Source: Phycisphaerae bacterium (lineage in GTDB: Bacteria; Planctomycetota; Phycisphaerae; Tepidisphaerales; Tepidisphaeraceae). Taken from it: 14,642 nucleotides of DNA. The stretch lies in the NCBI GenBank assembly GCA_014380825.1, contig JACMJD010000764.1, positions 1-14,642 of the forward strand, read 5' to 3'. The notes below the pieces were generated by a model, which saw only the letters and a program-made list of their open reading frames with translations, was not told the origin of the DNA and searched no databases. The translations under genes and the position numbers were made by a program. Shown here piece after piece: positions 1-7,759 of the stretch; position 1 is the stretch's first letter, and each line of letters opens with the position of its first letter.

Positions 1-13
1 GCCCCACCAGGCG

Positions 14-86
14 CGAATTACCCTCGTGTCCCCCCCCGGTGTGCGGGGGGCCACCCCGCCCCACGCGGCGGGGCTACACGAATTCG
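14..86 (-). terminator. Folded GC-rich element after lpxA, possible terminator
   Basis: Just beyond the lpxA stop codon the DNA can form a three-way structure. An outer helix pairs 14-19 with 81-86 and 25-29 with 76-80, with a five-base bulge on one side. It encloses two GC hairpins: 32-38 with 44-50 (five-base loop) and 54-60 with 67-73 (six-base loop). It sits where a transcription end is expected for the minus-strand unit. No T tract follows on the minus strand, so it is not a classical intrinsic terminator. It could equally be a dispersed intergenic palindromic repeat. Confidence 0.35.
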
Positions 87-88
87 AA

Positions 89-1030
89 CTATCGCAGGCT
101 TTCTAAATACCGTCCGTGTTTCCCCGCGTTGCGGCGCTTGAGGAAGTCCAGGATTTGTCGCACGTGTTGCGGCATCTGGCCGTTGTAGCGCCCTTCGAGT
201 TCGGTCACGGCGACTGATTGCGGCTTTCGGCGGCCGAAGAGGCTGCGGGTCGCTTCTTCCAGGCCGGCGATTTGTTGCTCGGTGAAACCGGCGCGCTTCA
301 AACCCACGCCGTTCAAGCCGCGGATTCGCGCGTCGTCGGAGACCTTCACGAACGGCGGGATGTCATGATGGATGCGCGCGTAGCCGGCCACGTACGAATA
401 GCTGCCGATCGTGACGAACGCGTTGATCCCGACGCCGCCGTTGAGGATGACGTGGTCGCCCACCACGATGTGGCCGGCGATCATCACGTTGTTCGCCAGC
501 ACGCATCCGTCGCCGATCTGCGCGTCGTGGCCGATGTGGCAGTTCACCATTAGCAGGTTGTCGGAACCGACGCGCGTCACGCCGCCGCCGTTGATCCGGC
601 CGCCTTGCTCGGTGCCGGTGTGGATCGTGACGACTTCGCGGATCTGGTTGCGATCGCCGATCTGCAGGCCGGTCGCTTCGCCTCTGTATTTCTTGTCCTG
701 CGGCGCGCCGCCGATCACGCTGTGCGGATGGAAGACGTTGTCGCGGCCGATCGTCGTATGGCCGGTGACGACGACGTGGCTGAGCAGTTTGTTGCCGGTG
801 CCGAGGATCACGTCGGAACCCACGACGCAGAAGGGCCCGATCTCGCAGCCTTCGCCGATGATCGCGCGCGGATCTACAACCGCCAGCGGCGAGATGCGCG
901 TACCGGCCTTGGGCTTGCCGGAGCGGAAGGGGAGAACGGAAGTCAGGGCATCAGTCGCACGCGTGAATGCATTCATCATTCGGCGCTCGGGGACTTGTGG
1001 ATCCGGAAGAGGTTGTTCGCCCGCGTTCAA
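89..1030 (-). CDS. lpxA: Acyl-ACP--UDP-N-acetylglucosamine O-acyltransferase (LpxA)
   Basis: This cytoplasmic enzyme performs the first step of lipid A synthesis, moving a 3-hydroxyacyl chain from ACP to the 3-OH of UDP-GlcNAc. Residues about 44-240 show the hexapeptide pattern of a left-handed beta helix. The family segment NLLMVNCHIGHD gives His168, matching the catalytic His125 of E. coli, and His165 matching His122. Gly216 aligns with E. coli Gly173, the residue that sets acyl length, so a long acyl chain is plausible. Asn203 stands where E. coli has His160. The protein has 313 residues against about 262 in E. coli; the excess is mostly a 43-residue N-terminal extension. The chosen start is a TTG, supported by a good AAGGTGA ribosome site; ATG codons 18 and 19 (974-979) are alternatives without such a site. 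It lies 46 bases after lpxC-fabZ, probably in one operon. Confidence 0.93.
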   Translation of the reverse strand: MNAGEQPLPDPQVPERRMMNAFTRATDALTSVLPFRSGKPKAGTRISPLAVVDPRAIIGEGCEIGPFCVVGSDVILGTGNKLLSHVVVTGHTTIGRDNVFHPHSVIGGAPQDKKYRGEATGLQIGDRNQIREVVTIHTGTEQGGRINGGGVTRVGSDNLLMVNCHIGHDAQIGDGCVLANNVMIAGHIVVGDHVILNGGVGINAFVTIGSYSYVAGYARIHHDIPPFVKVSDDARIRGLNGVGLKRAGFTEQQIAGLEEATRSLFGRRKPQSVAVTELEGRYNGQMPQHVRQILDFLKRRNAGKHGRYLESLR

Positions 1031-1040
1031 GTTTGCGTTA

Positions 1041-1047
1041 TCACCTT
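1041..1047 (-). promoter_or_regulatory. Ribosome binding site of lpxA supporting a TTG start
   Basis: The minus strand reads AAGGTGA here, ten bases before the TTG at 1030-1028. No comparable site precedes the downstream ATG pair at 974-979, so this site favours the longer protein. A small perfect hairpin (1049-1054 with 1058-1063, loop GGC) lies directly upstream in the lpxC-fabZ to lpxA gap and may tune initiation. Confidence 0.5.
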
Positions 1048-1076
1048 AGCAAGCGGCGCTTGCCGATAAAAAGATG

Positions 1077-2441
1077 CTACAACGGCTCGGAATCCACCAA
1101 CATGAACTTAATATCGGCTTCCGCCGCCAATTTATCTTGCACAAAGGCCTTGCACCGAACGTGGCCCGTTCGGGTCTTCACACGCACTGTAACTGCTTCA
1201 AGGATTAACTGATCGCCGGGCACAACCGGGTGTCGCATCTTCACCTTATCCATCGAAAGCAGCACCGCAAGCTTGCCCGTGTGCTCCAGCTTTTGGCTAA
1301 GCAATATGCCGCCAAGCTGGGCCAACGCTTCTACAATCAAGACACCCGGCATGATCGGCGTGCCGGGATAATGTCCCTGGAAGAAGATGTCATTGAACGT
1401 AACGTTCTTAATACCAATGGCTTTCTGATCACCGATAATCTCGACAACCCGGTCCACGAGCAGCATCGGATATCGATGCGGCAAGATACGTTGGATCGCC
1501 CGGATGTCGATTGTGGTCCCGCCACGCGCAATGAGGCTTTCGCGGGAATTCGACTCGTGTTGTTCGAGTAACCGCCTTGCCAGCAAGTGGTTAAGCTCAT
1601 GTCCGCTCTTGTGCGCAACCAGCCGGCCGCGAATCGGGCGGCCGACGAGGTATAGGTCGCCTATTAGGTCCAGGACTTTGTGCCGGGCGCATTCATCAGG
1701 AAAACGGAAGCTGTTGTCGATCGGCCCGGTCGGTGAGATGACGAGCAGTTCCTTGTGCGACAGGTGCCGCCCGATGCCGCGGTTGCGCATCTCGTTGGCT
1801 TCCTGCTCGAAGACAAACGTGCGCGCGGGGGCAAGCTGATTGACGAAGTCATCATCCCCGAGATGAAAGCAGATCGTCTGCCGGCCGATCGGGGGACCGG
1901 CTTCGAAGTCGTAGATAATTTCCAGATGATCGGTCGGTCCGGGAAGGGCGGCGAGCGTCGCGTCGCCGTGTGTGACCTGGATCGGCCGCTTGATGATCAG
2001 CGGATCCGCAGGCGCGTCCAGCTCTTGCACGCCGGCGCCGCTGAGCAGTTCGACGAACGGCTTACTGCTGCCATCGCCGCCGGGAATCTCGCCCGCCGAG
2101 CCACCGCTGAGCTTCAGCGTCGCGTTATCAATCCCCAGCCCGCTGAGCGCGGCGAGGCAATGTTCAACGGTTTCGACATGCAACGAACCGTTCCGCAGAC
2201 ACGTTCGCCGCGGTCGTTTGGCGACGTTTTGCACGAGCGCCTGGATGTTCGCCACGCGTTCGCCTTGCTCGCGGATGAACGTGATCCCGCTGTCCGGCGC
2301 CGCCGGCGTGAACGTCAGCGTCGCCACCTCACCGGAAAATAATCCCGGCCCTGCCAGCGATACTTCGCGGGAAATTGTGCGTTGAAGGAGCGTTCTCAAA
2401 GGTCTGACCTGCCGGAAGTATACGCTAACCAGGCGAAACAT
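1077..2441 (-). CDS. lpxC-fabZ: Bifunctional UDP-3-O-acyl-GlcNAc deacetylase / 3-hydroxyacyl-ACP dehydratase (LpxC-FabZ fusion)
   Basis: One 454-residue protein joins two cytoplasmic enzymes. Residues about 17-300 are LpxC, the zinc deacetylase that commits the cell to lipid A. Glu93-His94 in [16 protein letters not shown], His254 and Asp258 in [10 protein letters not shown], and His281 in KSGHELN match E. coli Glu78-His79, His238, Asp242 and His265. Residues about 305-454 are FabZ, with His357 in FQGHYPG and Glu371 in LIVEALAQ matching the catalytic pair of E. coli FabZ (His54, Glu68). Both halves are full length. Such fusions are known from Bacteroidetes. The usual GLHTG-type segment near the LpxC N-terminus reads GLFSG. 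The first 14 residues are not family-like, and no ribosome site precedes the ATG at 2441. A TTG at 2399-2397 would give a more typical N-terminus; a TATACT resembling a -10 box lies just before it at 2422-2417. The start is therefore uncertain. Confidence 0.95.
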   Translation of the reverse strand: MFRLVSVYFRQVRPLRTLLQRTISREVSLAGPGLFSGEVATLTFTPAAPDSGITFIREQGERVANIQALVQNVAKRPRRTCLRNGSLHVETVEHCLAALSGLGIDNATLKLSGGSAGEIPGGDGSSKPFVELLSGAGVQELDAPADPLIIKRPIQVTHGDATLAALPGPTDHLEIIYDFEAGPPIGRQTICFHLGDDDFVNQLAPARTFVFEQEANEMRNRGIGRHLSHKELLVISPTGPIDNSFRFPDECARHKVLDLIGDLYLVGRPIRGRLVAHKSGHELNHLLARRLLEQHESNSRESLIARGGTTIDIRAIQRILPHRYPMLLVDRVVEIIGDQKAIGIKNVTFNDIFFQGHYPGTPIMPGVLIVEALAQLGGILLSQKLEHTGKLAVLLSMDKVKMRHPVVPGDQLILEAVTVRVKTRTGHVRCKAFVQDKLAAEADIKFMLVDSEPL

Positions 2442-2564
2442 GCAGAACCGCGCGAATCGCGTGCGTTTCGGGTGCTGCTACGACCAAAGATTGTAAATCG
2501 TTCATTCCGGATCGAGCCCGCGCTGGCTAATCTGTCGCAGGCGCTACCAACTAAATCTCGAATT

Positions 2565-2571
2565 GGGAGGA
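2565..2571 (+). promoter_or_regulatory. Ribosome binding site fixing the ATG at 2575
   Basis: GGGAGGA lies three bases before ATG 2575. The in-frame TTG at 2563 overlaps this purine tract and has no site of its own, so the ATG is the better start. The rest of the gap from 2442, between the divergent lpxC-fabZ and this gene, shows no convincing -35/-10 pair. Confidence 0.75.
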
Positions 2572-2574
2572 AAA

Positions 2575-5229
2575 ATGCATACGAATCACGCTTTGCGCGC
2601 TCTGGTACTGGCCGCGGGGGTCGGGCTGCTGGTTCAGACGCAGGCAATGGCCCAAGTCACCGTCGGGGCCAACTTCAACGCCGGCTCACTCGGCAACAGC
2701 GGCTTTATCCCGCCCGACACCATGGGTGCGGTGGGCGTCGATCATTATGTTGAGTTGATTAACGGCCGCTATTCGGCGTTCCGCAAGGCGGACGGCGTGA
2801 ACGTGCAGACGTCGTCGCTGAACACGTTCTTCTCGAACAACGGCGTGACCACGAGCAACTCGTTCGATCCGCGCGTGCTGTACGATCCGTACAGCAAGAG
2901 GTGGTTTGCGTGTGCCGCGGACAATAGCTCCAGCGCGGCCAGCTCGTTTCTGGTTGCGGTTTCCAACTCGGCCGATCCGACGGCCGGCTGGAAGTCATTC
3001 CGCATCGATGCCGACGCCAGCAACGTGAACTGGATCGACTTCCCCATGCTCGGCTTGAACGGGCAGTCGGTTGTCGTGACCGGCAACATGTTCCCGATCG
3101 GCGCGGGCTCGCAAGCGATCGATACCCTACACATTCCCAAGGCCGATCTGCTGCTGGCAGTGCCCACCGTTGTGAATCGCACCCTGTTTCAAAATACGAA
3201 TCCGAACAACACGGGCTTCGCACCGCAGCCGGCACACGACCTGGACAACGGCAACCTGCCCCTGCCACTTCTGTCTGATTTCAACACGCCCGCCGGGACG
3301 ATCAAGCGGTCCAGCGTCGGCGGCACACCCGCGGCACCGACGCTCGACATCGCCGGCGGCTTCATCGCCGTCGCCGCGTTCAACGTACCGCCCACTGCAG
3401 ACCAGCCGGGCGCAAAGGCGAACATTCACACCGGCGACAACCGATTCCAAGTCTCGCCAGTCTTGAACAACGGCGAAATCTGGGGCGTGCAGTCTGTCAG
3501 CAGCGGCGGGCGAGCGGCGTTCCGTTGGTATCGCATCAACGCCGCCACCAACGTGCTGATCGAAAGCGGCACGATCGCTGACGCCACGCTGAACCTGATG
3601 CGCCCGTCGTTGTCGGTGAACGACTTTGGCGACGTCGTCGTCGGCTTCAGCGCGACCAGCCCGGCGCAGAATGTCAGCACGTATTTCGTGACCGGAAAAA
3701 CCACTGCCGGCGTGACGACCTTTGCCGCGCCGACCCTGACCCAAGCGGGCGTGAGCGACTACCAGCGATTGGATGGCGTAGGCCGCAACCGCTGGGGTGA
3801 TTACAGCGCGACCAGCACCGACCCGGCCGACCCCGCAATCTTCTGGACGATTCAGGAATTCGTCGGCGCCACCGATAGCTGGTCCCATCGAGTCTCCGAA
3901 ATCATCATCCCGCAAACCGGCGAAAAGCGCTGGCGGAACAACTTGAATGGCAACTTCGGCACCGGCGTCAATTGGATCGGCGGCGCCGCGCCAGGCGCTG
4001 CGGATCACGTGGTCTACAGCCGCCCGACTTTCGGCACCGCCGGATACACCGTGACCAACCCGGCCGGAACGACGACCAACAATCGGCTCTCGTTGCGGCA
4101 AGGTTCCATGTCACTAAATCTCAACGGCGGCAATCAGATCCTGACAAACGCAGCAGCGGCCACACCCGGCGTGACGATTGGTGAGTTCGCCGGCACGCCG
4201 ACAATGGTCATCTCGAACGGCGTGCTCACCTCCGTGTTTGCATCGATTGGCCACGGATCGCTCTCGACAGCCACCGTATCCATCAACGGCGCCAAGTGGA
4301 ACAACAGCGACGGCTTCGCCGTGGCGGGCCGACCTCCGGGCGGCGGCGGGTTCGGGCAGGCGGGCGGCATCGCTACCCTCAACATCAGCAGCGGAGAACT
4401 GAACGTCGGCGGAAGTTTGAAGGTCTGGAACAACGGAACTTTGAATTGGACCGGCGGTCTTGTCACCGCCGGCACACTCGATGTGCAGGGTGGACGATTC
4501 CTCGAAAACGCCAATGGCTCGCGCTTGCTGAGAGTCGGCGCGGTCACGACCAGCGCCGGTGGAATCATCGACCTGAACGACAACGACATGCAGGTGCAGG
4601 GCAACAGCACGTACGTGCAGGTGCGAAACCAGATCGCCTCCGCGCGAAACGGCGGGGCGTGGAACGGCACCGTCGGCATCACTTCCAGCGCCGCCGCCGG
4701 CAATGCGCTGCACAACACCACGCTTGGCGCGATCACCGGCGCTCAGTTCAGCAGCGTCAATCCGCCCGGCGCAACATTCGACGGCTCGCCCGTGGCAGCC
4801 AACGATGTGCTGGTCAAGTACACGTATTACGGCGACACCGATTTGAACGGCATCGTCGACTTTGACGACTACTCGCGCACCGATAACGGCTTCAACAATA
4901 ACGCCACCGACTGGTTCCGCGGCGACTTCGACTACAACGGCATTGTCGATTTCGATGACTATTCGCTGATTGACGGCGCGTTCAACACGCAGTCGGGCAC
5001 GCTTCGTTTTGCCACAAGCTGGCTCGAAGGCGGCGGCGTCGGGCCGATCGGGATGGACGCGCCGGCACTCGAAATGGTGCAGAAACACTTTGCACAATTT
5101 GGCGCGCCGTACGCCGCCAGTTTCCTGGCGGCGGTGCCTGAACCGTCGGCGGTTCTGGGCGCGGTCTTCTCGATGCTCATGATGGCCCCGCAAAGGCGGC
5201 GAAGGTCGGGGTATCGCGTTTCCTGTTAA
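2575..5229 (+). CDS. Large secreted dockerin-like, PEP-CTERM protein of unknown function
   Basis: The 884-residue protein is exported: a hydrophobic signal peptide ends near residue 27 (QAMA then Q). Residues about 35-445 form a domain I cannot name with confidence. It begins with PPDTMGAVG and ends with NRWGDYS (405-411) and looks like a beta-propeller type extracellular domain. About 450-660 is Gly/Asn/Thr-rich, with a W..N.NG.F.TG.NW opening and two units like the T5SS/PEP-CTERM-associated repeat. About 664-750 is a segment also present in the next gene. Residues 751-806 carry two dockerin-like calcium loops (DTDLNGIVDFDD starting at Asp754, and DFDYNGIVDFDD). VPEPS at 854-858, a hydrophobic stretch and RRRR form a PEP-CTERM tail, the signal cut by exosortase in the inner membrane. 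The function is probably structural or adhesive, but this is inference. Confidence 0.85.
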   Translation: MHTNHALRALVLAAGVGLLVQTQAMAQVTVGANFNAGSLGNSGFIPPDTMGAVGVDHYVELINGRYSAFRKADGVNVQTSSLNTFFSNNGVTTSNSFDPRVLYDPYSKRWFACAADNSSSAASSFLVAVSNSADPTAGWKSFRIDADASNVNWIDFPMLGLNGQSVVVTGNMFPIGAGSQAIDTLHIPKADLLLAVPTVVNRTLFQNTNPNNTGFAPQPAHDLDNGNLPLPLLSDFNTPAGTIKRSSVGGTPAAPTLDIAGGFIAVAAFNVPPTADQPGAKANIHTGDNRFQVSPVLNNGEIWGVQSVSSGGRAAFRWYRINAATNVLIESGTIADATLNLMRPSLSVNDFGDVVVGFSATSPAQNVSTYFVTGKTTAGVTTFAAPTLTQAGVSDYQRLDGVGRNRWGDYSATSTDPADPAIFWTIQEFVGATDSWSHRVSEIIIPQTGEKRWRNNLNGNFGTGVNWIGGAAPGAADHVVYSRPTFGTAGYTVTNPAGTTTNNRLSLRQGSMSLNLNGGNQILTNAAAATPGVTIGEFAGTPTMVISNGVLTSVFASIGHGSLSTATVSINGAKWNNSDGFAVAGRPPGGGGFGQAGGIATLNISSGELNVGGSLKVWNNGTLNWTGGLVTAGTLDVQGGRFLENANGSRLLRVGAVTTSAGGIIDLNDNDMQVQGNSTYVQVRNQIASARNGGAWNGTVGITSSAAAGNALHNTTLGAITGAQFSSVNPPGATFDGSPVAANDVLVKYTYYGDTDLNGIVDFDDYSRTDNGFNNNATDWFRGDFDYNGIVDFDDYSLIDGAFNTQSGTLRFATSWLEGGGVGPIGMDAPALEMVQKHFAQFGAPYAASFLAAVPEPSAVLGAVFSMLMMAPQRRRRSGYRVSC
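4825..5148 (+). repeat. C-terminal module copy 1 (dockerin-like pair to VPEP)
   Basis: These 324 bases encode 108 residues running from the Tyr before the first calcium loop to the residue after VPEP. The copies at 7290-7613 and 10931-11254 have exactly the same length and align without gaps. A fourth copy begins at 14418. This copy is the most divergent between the second loop and VPEP. Confidence 0.85.
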
Positions 5230-5237
5230 CCGGTTAA
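5226..5237. promoter_or_regulatory. Perfect 12-base palindrome at a gene end (operator-like copy 1)
   Basis: TTAACCGGTTAA is a perfect palindrome. It includes the stop codon of the upstream gene (5227-5229). Its centre is 144 bases from the related sequence in the promoter spacer. Confidence 0.35.
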
Positions 5238-5365
5238 GCGCAAACGCGTTGCAGTGCCGTTCCGCGTATGCGGAGATGGGAAACCCGCACGACGTGTGCG
5301 GCCATGGGAACCGGCAGCAGAGCCACTTTCGCGCTGTGTCGACGCAGTTTTCGGCAGAAAATGCG

Positions 5366-5393
5366 TTGACAAACCGGTGGGTTTCGCTAATCT
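5366..5393 (+). promoter_or_regulatory. Candidate sigma-70 type promoter for the gene at 5601
   Basis: A perfect TTGACA (5366-5371) is followed after 16 bases by TAATCT (5388-5393), which keeps the first two and the last base of the -10 consensus. The spacer contains an inverted repeat, AAACC-GGTG-GGTTT (5371-5384), the middle of three AACCGG sequences in this gap. A regulator bound there would block polymerase. The transcript would have a leader of about 200 bases. Confidence 0.45.
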
Positions 5394-5509
5394 GCCAACA
5401 TGCCGTTGATCCGAGCGGACGGGTCGGCGGCTCGTGTCCAAGCCAAGCTATTTCTCTCAACGCGGTCGATGTTCGCCTGACGGCGCCATGTGAATGCGAT
5501 GATCGAAAT

Positions 5510-5525
5510 GTTAAACCGGTTCAAC
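5510..5525. promoter_or_regulatory. Near-perfect 16-base palindrome (operator-like copy 3)
   Basis: GTTAAACCGGTTCAAC is palindromic except for one mismatched pair. The core AACCGGTT (5514-5521) repeats the core of the palindrome at 5226-5237. Confidence 0.4.
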
Positions 5526-5542
5526 TGAAACAAACTGGCTCG

Positions 5543-5596
5543 CCTTGCTTCGCCGGAAATCTTTCGGCGCAAGGACGCAGCGGATTTTCGGAGGAG
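5543..5596 (+). promoter_or_regulatory. Leader with two exclusive folds next to the ribosome site
   Basis: Fold A is a hairpin pairing 5551-5558 with 5562-5569, extended by 5543-5547 with 5570-5574 across a three-base bulge; it leaves the GGAGGAG ribosome site (5590-5596) free. Fold B pairs 5553-5561 with 5583-5591 (nine pairs, one G-U) and covers the start of that site. The folds share bases and cannot coexist. This resembles a translation-controlling leader, but no known riboswitch class is recognised. Confidence 0.35.
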
Positions 5597-5600
5597 TGAA

Positions 5601-7676
5601 ATGTCGAAGGAAAATACACGCCAACAGGCATCGCGGTCTCATTCAACTCAGATCATCTCGGCCGCTGCAATCGCCACGCTGGCGATCGCGTCGGTCGCGC
5701 TCGCCCAGGTGCCGGTCGTCGATGGCGTCCGCGACGTTAATAATACATACGGCGCCGCCGTTGCCGTACAGACGGTGCAGACGCAGTTCGGCGATGCCAA
5801 TCCCAATGGCGGCAGCGAGCTCGATGCCGGTTACGTCAAGGTTGTTGGCGGCAAGCTCTACCTGATGGCAACCGGGAACATCGAGAGCAACTTCAACAAG
5901 AACGTGTTCTTCTTCGACACTCGCGCCGGCGGGCAGAACGTGATGCGCGCGGACAACCCCGGCAACGACTTCGGCGCGATGAATAAGTACGCCGGAATGA
6001 CGTTCGACGCCGGATTCGAAGCCGACTACGCCATGTGGTTCGGTCACGACGGCACGACCGCTTACTTGCACTTCGCCGAGCTGAACACGAACGGCGGCGG
6101 TTTCGGCGATGACGTCGGCTCGATCGCGCTCAGCAGTAGCGCTGGCAGCGCGACCGTCGGCGGTCAGTTCGGTCGGCCGCTCGTCAACTTCGGCTTGGAC
6201 AACAGCAACATCGCCGGCGTCACCGGCGGAACTGGCGCGGCCGATCCAGTCGCGGCGGCGGCGGTCACCACCGGCACCGAGCTCGGCATCGAGCTGCCAG
6301 CCATCGGCGCTACCGAAAACTTCAAGGTCATGGTTGGCGTGAATGCCGGCGGAAACGACTTCTGGTCCAACCAGTTCCTCGGCGGACTCCCTGCAGACAC
6401 CGCCAACCTCGGCAATCCGATGACCGTTAACTTCAACAACTACGGCGGCGACCAGTTCTTCAACGTCGCCTATGCCGCGCCGCTCTCCCAATGGACGGTG
6501 GCAGGCAACGGCAACTGGACGGAAAACCCGAAATGGTCCGCCGGCTCGCCCAATGGGATCGACGCCCGCGCGGTGCTCGGCACGCTCGGTGGGGCAGGCG
6601 CGAAAGTCGTCACGCTTGACACCAATGTTCGCCTCGCGTCGCTTACTTTCGACAACACTGCCGGATACACGATCGCCGCCAGCGGCGGTAACGTGCTCAC
6701 GATTGCAGGCAACGGAGCGACGCCGGCGGTCGTCGTCACCTCTGGGAACCACTCGATTGGCGCGCCGCTCACGCTGGGGAACACGACGAACTTCACCATC
6801 GCCGCCGGCAGCACGCTGGACGTTACCGGCGCGCTAACGGCGACGAACCAGACGATCGTCAAGGCGGGCGACGGCACTCTGCAGGTTCCCAATGTCCGAG
6901 CGGCCGGGGTACACGTCAGCGCAGGCACGGTCCGCGTCGCCACCAATGGCGGCGACACGGGCGCCAGCGAAATGAACAACCTCAGCTTTGACGGCGGATA
7001 TGCCGCACCGGTCGGCACGTTCGATCTGCGTGACAACGACCTGATCGTTCACGCCGGATCACCGGAGAACGCGGCGGCACAGGCCGCGAATCTTTCGACT
7101 GCGATCGCATTTGCCCGCAACGCCGGCGCATGGGATCGAGCCGGTCTGACCAGCAGCGCCGCGGCCGCCGCGACGCCCAGGAACAAGACGCTCGGCGTGC
7201 TCACCGGCGCGGAATATCACGTTCCCACACCGGGCGCGACGTTCAACGGATTGACCGTGGCCGACACCGACGTGCTGGTCAAGTTCACCTATTACGGCGA
7301 CACCGATTTCAACGGTCTCGTCGACTTCTATGACTATTCGCGTATCGACGCCGGCTTCAACAACAACCGCACCGGGTGGTTCAACGGCGACGTCGATTCC
7401 AACGGCATCGTCGACTTCGACGACTACAGCCTGATCGACCAGGCGTTCAACACGCAATCCGGCACGCTTCGCCGCGCGATGTCGTATCTCGATGGCAGCG
7501 ATCGCAGCGACGCCGGAATGGACACGCCCCAGTTGCAGCTGGTGATGCAGCACCTTGGGCAGTTCGGCGAGCAATACGCTGCCGGATTCCTGGCGTCCGT
7601 GCCGGAACCGACCAGCGCGCTGGTCTTCGGTGGCATCGCCGCGATGTTCGCCGGGCGTCGACGTCGTGCACGCTAG
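5601..7676 (+). CDS. Secreted dockerin-like, PEP-CTERM protein of unknown function
   Basis: The 691-residue protein starts at an ATG four bases after GGAGGAG. A signal peptide ends near residue 35 (VALA then Q). Residues about 36-295 form a domain opening with VPVVDGV and containing LYLMATGN and FFFDTRAGG. It looks like a beta-sandwich domain seen in planctomycete surface proteins; the ligand is unknown. From Trp298 a W....NGNW motif opens an Ala/Gly/Thr/Val-rich stretch like autotransporter-associated beta-strand repeats. About 474-563 matches the segment before the calcium loops of the preceding gene (GAWxxxxGxTSSAAA, then VLVKxTYYG). Two dockerin-like loops begin at Asp567 (DTDFNGLVDFYD) and about 35 residues later (DVDSNGIVDFDD). 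VPEPT at 667-671, a hydrophobic stretch and RRRRAR give a short, typical PEP-CTERM end. The catalytic residues of a known enzyme family are not seen. Confidence 0.87.
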   Translation: MSKENTRQQASRSHSTQIISAAAIATLAIASVALAQVPVVDGVRDVNNTYGAAVAVQTVQTQFGDANPNGGSELDAGYVKVVGGKLYLMATGNIESNFNKNVFFFDTRAGGQNVMRADNPGNDFGAMNKYAGMTFDAGFEADYAMWFGHDGTTAYLHFAELNTNGGGFGDDVGSIALSSSAGSATVGGQFGRPLVNFGLDNSNIAGVTGGTGAADPVAAAAVTTGTELGIELPAIGATENFKVMVGVNAGGNDFWSNQFLGGLPADTANLGNPMTVNFNNYGGDQFFNVAYAAPLSQWTVAGNGNWTENPKWSAGSPNGIDARAVLGTLGGAGAKVVTLDTNVRLASLTFDNTAGYTIAASGGNVLTIAGNGATPAVVVTSGNHSIGAPLTLGNTTNFTIAAGSTLDVTGALTATNQTIVKAGDGTLQVPNVRAAGVHVSAGTVRVATNGGDTGASEMNNLSFDGGYAAPVGTFDLRDNDLIVHAGSPENAAAQAANLSTAIAFARNAGAWDRAGLTSSAAAAATPRNKTLGVLTGAEYHVPTPGATFNGLTVADTDVLVKFTYYGDTDFNGLVDFYDYSRIDAGFNNNRTGWFNGDVDSNGIVDFDDYSLIDQAFNTQSGTLRRAMSYLDGSDRSDAGMDTPQLQLVMQHLGQFGEQYAAGFLASVPEPTSALVFGGIAAMFAGRRRRAR
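7290..7613 (+). repeat. C-terminal module copy 2 (dockerin-like pair to VPEP)
   Basis: The same 108-residue module as at 4825-5148, without gaps. It differs in the first loop, where an Asp at loop position 11 is Tyr; the calcium-ligand positions 1, 3, 5, 9 and 12 are kept. Confidence 0.87.
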
Positions 7677-7719
7677 TCGTCAATTTTAGATTCGCCCGGG
7701 GCGATTCCGAACCGCATTA

Positions 7720-7751
7720 ACACGCCGCGAGTATTAACGCTCGCGGCGTGT
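7720..7751 (+). terminator. Perfect 12-pair hairpin between two surface-protein genes
   Basis: 7720-7731 pairs perfectly with 7740-7751 around an eight-base loop (TATTAACG). It lies 43 bases after the stop of the upstream gene and eight bases before the next ribosome site. No T tract follows, so it may be a weak terminator, an mRNA-stabilising stem or a translational control element. Confidence 0.45.
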
Positions 7752-7759
7752 GCGTATCC

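Larger units (their letters stand above)
5230..5600 (+). other. Gap of 371 bases, regulatory in appearance
   Basis: No convincing gene is seen. The gap holds palindromes centred on AACCGG, a TTGACA-type promoter, a hairpin at 5285-5301 (CCGCAC, five-base loop, GTGCGG) without a T tract, and a structured leader before the next start codon. An open frame of 116 codons crosses it but has no family-like features or ribosome site. Confidence 0.6.

Noticed and set aside
1049..1063. Hairpin in the lpxC-fabZ to lpxA gap as a terminator
   Set aside because: Only six pairs, with no T tract after it on the minus strand. It lies next to the lpxA ribosome site, so a termination role is unlikely.
4114..5460. 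448-codon minus-strand open frame opposite the first PEP-CTERM gene
   Set aside because: It covers the dockerin-like and PEP-CTERM coding region on the other strand and shows no family features of its own.
5249..5599. 116-codon plus-strand open frame in the gap before 5601
   Set aside because: No ribosome site, no recognisable domain or signal peptide, and it overlaps the candidate promoter, palindromes and leader hairpins.
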